Both the position numbers and the translations under genes were made by a program. This document shows positions 8,941 to 14,535 of a DNA stretch of 14,535 bases, piece after piece (the first letter of the stretch is position 1; each line of letters begins with the position of its first letter). The stretch is from Euperipatoides rowelli (lineage: Eukaryota; Onychophora; Udeonychophora; Euonychophora; Peripatopsidae). The stretch lies in the NCBI GenBank assembly GCA_003024985.2, contig PXIH01S0004807.1. The stretch is one strand, 5' to 3'. Below the pieces are notes generated by a model that did no database searches, was not told the DNA's origin, and was given only the letters and a program-made list of their open reading frames with translations.

Positions 8941-9390
8941 CGTTTGACCAATCGGCACAAAATTTTGATTACCGGTACTTATTATTCTCTAGGACCCAGC
9001 TGATCACCCAACAACATTTGCCACCTTCCATGACCAATCTCTAAACCCTTGGACCAATTGGGACCAAATTTAGCATATTTACTCTCTAGGACCCAATGGG
9101 AATATAGGCTATCATTAAACCTGCTCATCTGACTATATGTGTGCACCCTTCACTGACCATTCCTAACCTCTTGGACTAATCGGGACAAAATATGACACAC
9201 TTAACCTCTAGGACCCAGTGAAAATATAGGCTATCATTAAATTTGGTCACCCACCGGCACCCCAGACCCTATGGATTACCCTCTATAGACAATTCCTAAA
9301 CATCCCTTGGACTGTTCAGGATGGAATTTGGCACACTTACACTCTAGGACCAAGTGGAAAATATAAGACTATCATTTAAACCAGGAAACT
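8941..9390 (+). repeat. Sloppy array of four diverged units, about 106-137 bp each
   Basis: Units can be anchored on TTGACCAATCGG (8944), TTGGACCAATTGG (9050), TTGGACTAATCGG (9171) and TTGGACTGTTCAGG (9308). Each is followed by a GACAAAATTTGGCACA-like stretch and CTCTAGGACCCAGTGG-like words. In the last three units ATATAGGCTATCATTAAA, or a close variant, follows. Variable insertions between the conserved blocks explain the uneven spacing. The segment at 4427-4590 carries the same succession of blocks. I suspect a Helitron-associated repeat because of the opening of that other copy, but this window offers no proof. No frame is preserved across units. Confidence 0.65.
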
Positions 9391-10059
9391 CAAAACCCAC
9401 TACTTTCCCCTCCCTGGGCAAAACCAGGCTTCTTCTGCTAGTAGTATATAGGCCTATTTATTAATCTTAATATAAAATAGATTTTGAACAATTATTGGCA
9501 CTAGTAGGTTAGACCTTTCGAAGTTTTTCTGCGGCCCTTCTGAAGTGCTTAACCCATAAATTTAAAATTTTATTTAATCATAAAATTAAAAAAATATATG
9601 TTTGCCAGTAATATTCGAACATTCAAAGTGCATGGAGCGCCTAAATTTCAACAAATCTTTGTTCAAGTTCCATGACGTGATCAAACCGGTCGTTTCTGTG
9701 AACCATCGTTCGATCTGAGTCAATGTGCAGTCACAGGCTATGTTTTTTAAAAAACTCGAGCTTGTACTCCGAGCAATTACTCACGTGACAATGTACAACC
9801 AGAGCGAGACAGAGTCCGAGATTATTAAAATACGCTAACCGAGTAATAAAATATGGAGACTAAAGAAGAAAAGTGTAAAATATTAAAATAAAAAGCCTTT
9901 TTATAAGTCTAATTTTAGCTAAATCTTCTCTAGTAGGTGCTTTTAAAGGTCTATTGTCAGACAGAAAAAAAACAAACAATGTCCGTGGCAATATTCGTAC
10001 AAGAGATTTGATTTGTCACTGATTTCCATTTTAAAGTCGGCATGTACTGTATTTGTGCC
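9391..10059. other. Non-coding interval with a CpG-containing patch at 9600-9850
   Basis: From about 9600 to 9850 G+C and CpG rise. The patch holds TCACGTGA (9781-9788), a palindromic E-box, TGACGTGATCA near 9673 and TTTTTTAAAAAA at 9741-9752. Short frames are open on both strands: a minus-strand frame of about 64 codons without an early ATG (roughly 9792-9598) and a plus-strand frame starting ATGGAGCGC near 9632 and ending at 9718. Neither is recognised, and overlap of two open frames suggests composition rather than coding. A regulatory or exonic fragment is possible. Confidence 0.4.
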
Positions 10060-10190
10060 AAGCTTATCAAACCCGAAAATAAGTCAACAAAACGTCCAGG
10101 CAAAAAAAAAAAAAGCTTATTAAACCCGACAAGAAATGAACAAAACGTCCATACAACTAAAAAAAAAAAAAGCTTATCAAAATATTTACA
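10060..10190 (+). repeat. Tandem repeat of AAGCTTAT units joined by poly(A)
   Basis: Two full units (10060-10112, 53 bp; 10113-10169, 57 bp) begin AAGCTTAT(C/T)AAACCCGA, continue to ACAAAACGTCCA and end in a run of about 13 A. A third, partial start, AAGCTTATCAAAA, is at 10170. The A-run ends suggest growth by slippage or by tandem poly(A)-tailed insertion. The open frames on both strands here follow from the repeat and are not genes. Confidence 0.75.
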
Positions 10191-11268
10191 GCCAAATTTT
10201 GTCAATGAACAGCCCACAATTGACCAGTAATATTTTTTTCAGCCCGATAAACAATTTCAGTTGGACATGACTGCACTAGACATTTGCAAGTAATAAACCA
10301 AACATCAAGTGGCACACTAGTCGGAAGAGGGTCACCATCCCTGCTATATCATGTGATCTTGAAAGTAATTACAAGTTCTACATTTAGTTTATTTGACAAA
10401 TGGTAACCCCCATTTAAGGTTCATTTAGCCAGATTTATATGCTTTTCTAAATCTTTTGTATAAAACATGGGTAAAAAATCTCAGTCCACATACACCCACC
10501 CTACTCTTAAACAAAACCTATCAGGTCTATATCATAGACAAATAATTTTTATCAGAAATAGAAAAGTCGAATAAGTTAAATATTTGAGACCTAATTGGCT
10601 GCCAACACCAAAAATAGTTTATGACCATGAAGAAACAGCTTTTCTTTATGCCCTGAGCACTCATTTAGCCTACAGCCTGATAAATAAAAATAAAATCAAT
10701 TCTAGTATTCTGACAAAGTAAAAAAAAAAAAAATCAATATCTAGGGCCTACTGTCGGTAGGTTTATTAGCCCGCATTTTTATTTTCCAGTTTCTGTTGGG
10801 AAAGGTCAAACAAAATTCAATATATTAGCGATATATTTTAGGTAATGAAATACAAAAAGGGGAAAATTAAAATTAGTGACAAGCAAAGAAAAAAAAACTA
10901 TCAGGCGCATGACAACCCCAAAAAATACGGAATTAAACTGAATCCACAAACCTTAAAATGATTTTTCAAAGACTTTAAAAATATTCAATCTCCCCACCCC
11001 CTCCAAAAAAAAAAAAAATACTATTTAATCTAAAAATGTAAAAAATAAATGTTGAATTTATAAGCCACATTTCAATTGTAAAATATTGTTATAAACGTGC
11101 ACTTTGTGGACTAAAACACAAACATAATCTGTAAATAGACCAATAATTAGCATGTTATTTAAACCTGATAGCTTACCTCAAAATTTATTTTGTTTTAAAA
11201 TACACAGTTTAAAACATATTTGCTATTTTTAAGTCATAATATGTTATCTAGATATTACAAGTTTCTGG
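10191..11268. other. AT-rich non-coding DNA
   Basis: No frame, RNA gene or element terminus is evident. There are A runs near 10722-10733, 10888-10897 and 11006-11018 and a small CCTAC/GTAGG stem near 10747-10761. The stretch reads as ordinary degenerate intergenic or intronic DNA. Confidence 0.55.
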
Positions 11269-11380
11269 CTCTTTCTTAAAATCTAAATTCCTCTCGTGTT
11301 TATCATAATAGTGATGTCATAGATTTATCAAAATAACTTCCCTGTTCAAGACTCTTTCTTAAAATATAGCCTAATCTCTG
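11269..11380 (+). repeat. Left part of a ~97-bp repeat family, split by a LINE fragment
   Basis: The unit includes TGTTTATCAT (11297), GTGATGTCATAGAT, TATCAAAATA, CCCTGTTC and CTCTTTCTTAAAATATA. The same succession recurs twice at 11625-11820. The copy ends at TAATCTCTG (11372-11380), which is repeated as TAATCCTG at 11622-11629 on the other side of a LINE-derived insertion. Confidence 0.65.
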
Positions 11381-11621
11381 TCATTGCTGGGTGCGTTCTC
11401 CGAGGCGGAGGTTCGGGTTCATGGAAGCTTTTCTTTTCAATACAGAAAATTACCTAATGTTAGCCCAGTGCTTAAGGTCATCCAACCACTCTCTTCTTGG
11501 TCTTCTTCTTTTTTTCCCCTTTCTGTTCATCCTTCAAGTGCGTTACTAGTCTAATTCCTGCAGATCCTCACAAGACATGCCCGACATATTTCCATTTCCT
11601 CCTCTTTACTTCTTCCAAAAG
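11381..11621 (-). pseudogene. LINE ORF2 C-terminal fragment inserted in the 97-bp repeat
   Basis: Read on the minus strand, KWKYVGHVL (11597-11571) is followed, after a frame change, by PRREWLDDLKHWANI (11500-11456). This is the pattern W--GHV-R, then a basic GKR-RGRP-like stretch, then R-WLDDL, seen at the C-terminus of many LINE reverse-transcriptase proteins. A stop after the first motif and at least one frameshift between the two show it is dead. Only the extreme 3' part of an element is present, so it is strongly 5'-truncated. Flanking TAATCTCTG (11372-11380) and TAATCCTG (11622-11629) look like a target duplication. The tail down to 11381 is presumably the end of the ORF and 3' UTR. Clade is not assignable from so little. 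Confidence 0.65.
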
Positions 11622-11820
11622 TAATCCTGAGTCGAGGTAATTTTTCGTCTCTTGTTTATCATCTATAAAGTCATAGATGGTTAAGATATAGTTTCCCAAT
11701 CCAGATTCTTTCTTGAAAATATAATCTCTGACTCAGGTTAAGTTCATCTTGTTTATCATCTGTGATGTCATAGATTATCAAAATAGCTCCTCTGTTCCAG
11801 ATTTTTATCCTAAGTTATGG
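11622..11820 (+). repeat. Two further copies of the ~97-bp repeat
   Basis: Copies anchored on TGTTTATCATCT at 11653 and 11750 are 97 bp apart. Each holds the CATAGAT word, a TATCAAAATAG-like or TTAAGATATAG-like segment, CCAGATTCTTTCTTGAAAA or a shorter version, and AATCTCTGACTCAGG. With the copy at 11269-11380 this makes at least three units. No match to a known family comes to mind. Confidence 0.65.
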
Positions 11821-12184
11821 TGGGTCTAAATCTGCCTAAGAGGAATCAGAATAGAAGTCTTGTGAATTGACTTTTACACACATTCAATCAACATTAAAAA
11901 AAAATGAATTTGTAGACCGACAAATAGCACCCGACTTTTGAAAAATAAGATGTGCCAAACACAAGCACCCTCCATTATAAAAATGGTATCTATGGACAAT
12001 TGGTGATCCCAAACAGTAATACTAAACACAATTCAATCAGCTCTTTTATATCTCCAACTTTAATCTCCACTTAAAAGTAGAAAATATTATTTTTTCTGAC
12101 ACAAAAGTTGTTATAAGACCAGGTGAGCAAAATTAAAATTGTAGTTCTCGGTTTAAGATTGCCATTTCCTTTTGTTGTACAATC
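11821..12184. other. Non-coding spacer before the minisatellite
   Basis: No gene or element terminus is seen. The last 20 bases (CCATTTCCTTTTGTTGTACA and following) may be a degraded edge monomer of the minisatellite, as they keep the pyrimidine stretch and GTTGT word. Confidence 0.5.
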
Positions 12185-12890
12185 AATCTGATAAAATTTG
12201 TGTTGCCACCTTTCAGTTTGTACCAAATCTGATACAATTTGTGTTGGCACTTTAAGGTTGTAACAAATCTGATACAATGTGTTGCCACCTTTCAATTTGT
12301 ATCAAATCTGATACAATTTGTGTTGCCACCTTTTAGTTTGTACCAAATCTGTTACAATTTGTGTTGCCACTTTTCAGTTTACCTGATCTTTCTACAAGTT
12401 GTGTTGCAACCTCTTTCAGTTGTGCACCCAATCTGATAGAATATGTGTATACCACTTCTTTCAGTTGTGCATACAATCTGACAAATTTGTACTCGTGTCT
12501 TTCGGTTGTTCATCCAATCTAATACAATTTGTGTTGCCACCTTTTTCAGTTTTCCATTCAATCTGATACAATTTGTGTAGCCACCTTTTTCAGTTGTTCA
12601 CACAATCTGATACAATTTGTGTTGACACCTCTTTCAGTTTTGCATCCAATTTGGTACTATTTGTGTGGCCACCTCTTTCAGCTGTTCACCCAATCAGATA
12701 CAATTTGTGTTGCCACCTCTTTCGGTTTTGCATCCAATCTGATACAATTTGTGTAGCCACCTTTTTCAGTTGTTCACACAATCTGATACAATTTATGTTG
12801 ACACCTATTTCAGTTTAGCATACAATTTTTGTGGCCACCTCTTTCAGTTGTTCACCAAATCAGATACAATTTGTATTGCCACCTCTTTCT
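12185..12890 (+). repeat. Minisatellite, about 17 monomers of 39-45 bp
   Basis: Monomers start with AATCTGATACAATTTGTGTT, followed by GCCACC, a CTTTCAG stretch and a variable TTTGTACCA or TGTGCACCC end. By eye they begin at 12185, 12226, 12266, 12305, 12346, 12385, 12430, 12475, 12516, 12560, 12604, 12649, 12692, 12736, 12780, 12820 and 12858. The first five or so are mostly 40-41 bp and end in TTTGTACC; later ones are mostly 44-45 bp with CTCTTTCAGTTGTTCACCC-like ends. As neither 41 nor 44 is a multiple of three, the open frames seen across the array on both strands are not conserved proteins. The array stops mid-monomer at the LINE fragment and resumes at 14400. Confidence 0.92.
12516..12890 (+). 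repeat. Four-monomer higher-order repeat, 176-bp period
   Basis: The 44-bp monomers at 12560-12603 and 12736-12779 are identical. The following monomers pair up in order: 12604 with 12780 (both with GTTGACACCT or ATGTTGACACCT), 12649 with 12820 (both GTGGCCACCTCTTTCAG), and 12692 with 12858 (both AATCAGATACAATTTGT). The monomer at 12516 fits the fourth class preceding the first unit. Pairs four monomers apart are closer than neighbours, which defines a higher-order unit of 176 bp. The second unit has a deletion near 12820-12830 and is cut by the LINE fragment. Confidence 0.8.
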
Positions 12891-14399
12891 AAGACTAAAT
12901 CCCTTTATTTTCAGAGTCATCCTAAGATATTAGCCATTATTACTCATTCCTCCCCTCAATCTAAGAAAAATCTCTTTCCACCCCCTTTAATTCCCATACA
13001 ATTAACAACAATTTCACCCATCCAATCCACCTACCCTCCCTTTCAAAGCCCAACCATTTAACCATCCTATCTAATTCTCTTGTTCTTTTATTACCTTCTC
13101 TCCCTTCATTTCTAATTAACCTCTCCCTTTCCCTTCTCAAACCCTCACACTCCAACAACACATGCCTCACATCTTCCTCATTTTCCCCACATATTTTCTA
13201 CTTCACCCCAAACTTCCTCTTCATAACTTTAGTTCCCAAACTCCCAGCCCTTGCTTGAAATAAACAACATACTTCCCCTATTATTTCATATAATTTCTCT
13301 TCCTCTTAAATAATTCTTTTATATTTATATAATTCCAATGTTTCCTTCTCATATATCCCTTCCTCTCCCCCTAACTTCTAACCATTTCCCTCACCCGTTT
13401 TCCCCATTTTTTTAAATCTATTCCTTCAATCAATCTTTTCATGTCTGTCTCCTATAAACCTAAATAATACCCTATTTCTATCCTTATCAACTTTGGCATC
13501 CTTACCACTCTTTTCCACCATCTTGACATTGTCGCCCTCATAAAACTATCCTTAAAAACCCAGTTACATACCCTCTCTTCTACCATCAATTGCAATCTGC
13601 CAAATCTTCTTAATTTAGCACTCCTTTCCCTATCCTCAAAGGTACTCCATCCCATATCCCCTTGAATTGCTTCATCTGCCGTATTCGTATACATATTTCC
13701 TCCCAATGCACATCTACCATCTCCCTAGTTGCATTTTCTCTATTTCTCTCCTCACTCTTCCTGACATTACCAATACATTGTTCCCATGTATAACTCCTGG
13801 CACTGATATCTCTTTCCATAGTATTCTAATCACTTTATATATAGGCTACTATAGCTCATACAAGACACTCTTTTAAAATACCTTTATTTCTTTTTGTTTT
13901 CTCAATTATTTTTCTTTCCCATCCCTTCAAATAACCCTTCCCTTCACTTATCATTATCTTTAAATATTTATACTGTCTACCTCCTCCATCCTCTCATCTC
14001 ATAATTTCCATGTCCCATTCTCCCTCTTATTTATCCATAAAACTTTAGATTTATCTATATTAAATTCCATCTTAAGCTTTTTCCCTATCTCACTACATAT
14101 CCCCAGTAGTATCTGTATATCATCGCCATTTTCAGCAAAAATAACTATATCATCTGCAAACAATAACCCAGATAACCTTTTTCCTATCCCCTCAAAGGCA
14201 TTCCTCTCTCTGAATCCATTAGTCCTTTATCTATTTCATCTACGGTAGGTAAAATATAATAATATAGCCGACAAAAGACATCCTTGCTTTAACCCTCTTC
14301 TACATTTTATCCCTTTAGACTTTATTCCCTCCTATTGGTAGCCTATATATTTATATTATCTTTGTATGTATTTTGAATAATTCTCACCCAATCCTTTCT
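12885..14399 (-). pseudogene. 5'-truncated, frameshifted LINE reverse transcriptase inserted in the minisatellite
   Basis: Reading from high to low coordinates, RRGLKQGCLLS (GLKQGC at 14295-14278) is the RT motif with the template-positioning GLRQGC-LSP signature. SGLLFADDIVIFAENGDD follows, with the catalytic FADD at 14160-14149. Then come QYKYLKIMISEGKGYLKG (about 13960-13910), GWSTFEDRERSAKL (from 13652) and CGENEEDVRHVLLEC near 13190-13147, a C-H-C cluster like the zinc-knuckle end of many LINE proteins. The last frame ends at 12961. The endonuclease and the RT part before GLKQGC are missing. Frame changes between GLKQGC and FADD, and stops after FADD and before the Cys-His segment, show it is inactive. 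On the minus strand AATAAA occurs at 12909-12904 near the 3' end. CTTTCT flanks both sides (12885-12890 and 14394-14399), possibly part of a target duplication. The clade is uncertain. Confidence 0.85.
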
Positions 14400-14470
14400 C
14401 ATCCAATCTATTACAATTTGTGTTGCCACCACTTTCAGTTGTGCACTCAATCTGATACAATTTGTATGGC
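14400..14470 (+). repeat. Resumption of the minisatellite
   Basis: After the LINE fragment, CATCCAATCT is followed by a nearly complete 44-bp monomer from 14405 (TTACAATTTGTGTTGCCACC, then ACTTTCAGTTGTGCACTC) and a partial one from 14449 ending near TTTGTATGGC. The first bases fit the end of the monomer interrupted at 12890, missing about seven bases. This supports insertion into a pre-existing array. Confidence 0.88.
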
Positions 14471-14535
14471 ATAAAGAATTTTATTTTGTACTTTTCAATG
14501 GAGGTAAAAGTCTGCATTAATGAAAAATTAGTTTT
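14471..14535. other. Right flank of the minisatellite
   Basis: The final 65 bases are AT-rich and no longer show the monomer. Nothing further can be said at the window edge. Confidence 0.5.

Noticed and set aside
9957-10217. 86-codon minus-strand frame rich in Phe.
   Set aside because: It is the complement of the poly(A)-linked tandem repeat; the Phe runs are the A runs read backwards.
11461-11478. TAGCCCAGTGCTTAAGG looks like a tRNA or SINE A-box, and GGTTCGGGTTC near 11410 like a B-box.
   Set aside because: The order is reversed for a pol III promoter, and the first stretch is the complement of the LINE codons LKHWAN.
12239-12818. Several 60-80 codon frames on both strands across the minisatellite, rich in Cys, Phe and Gln.
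   Set aside because: They are produced by the repeat. The monomer is not a multiple of three, so each passes through all phases, and there is no consistent protein unit.
13667-13876. 69-codon plus-strand frame.
   Set aside because: It is the antisense shadow of the LINE reverse-transcriptase fragment.

Overview
This window is AT-rich (by eye roughly 70% A+T) eukaryotic DNA with many homopolymer A/T runs, microsatellite tracts and decayed mobile elements. No intact protein-coding gene, tRNA, rRNA or CRISPR array is visible. Three degraded non-LTR retrotransposon (LINE) fragments, DNA-transposon remnants and a strong excess of the word TAGGC(C)TA suggest intergenic or intronic DNA from a large animal genome, most likely a marine invertebrate. 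That taxonomic guess is an inference; nothing here identifies the species.

Layout. Bases 1-3000 are AT-rich non-coding DNA with a slightly GC-richer segment (908-1387) bounded by imperfect inverted repeats. Bases 3021-3292 carry a cluster of AGTG motifs. Bases 3427-4224 look like a non-autonomous hAT-type element flanked by a near-perfect 8-bp target duplication. Bases 4427-4590 are a diverged copy of the repeat that forms a four-copy array at 8941-9390. Bases 4744-5665 (minus strand) are a decayed LINE reverse transcriptase, with a G-rich tract inside its 3' part. A 44-bp tandem duplication and an adjacent 9-bp hairpin follow (5690-5823). Bases 6601-8123 contain four termini of one terminal-inverted-repeat family: a possible 1.3-kb element and a complete-looking 128-bp MITE. 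Bases 9600-9850 are a CpG-containing patch. A poly(A)-linked tandem repeat lies at 10060-10190.

The right end is the most structured part. A repeat with a period of about 97 bp (11269-11820) is split by a second LINE fragment (minus strand, 11381-11621). A minisatellite of 40-45 bp monomers (12185-12890) contains a four-monomer, 176-bp higher-order unit. It is interrupted by a third LINE fragment (minus strand, about 12891-14393) and resumes at 14400-14470.

The elements do not form a working pathway. They record repeated insertion, truncation and decay. All three LINE fragments point to the minus strand, are 5'-truncated and carry frameshifts and stops. The open frames in the window are otherwise short and are explained by repeats or chance. 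I see no convincing new biological system. The best leads are the two retroelement-in-tandem-repeat nestings, the higher-order minisatellite, the terminal-inverted-repeat family at 6601-8123 and the oligonucleotide bias.
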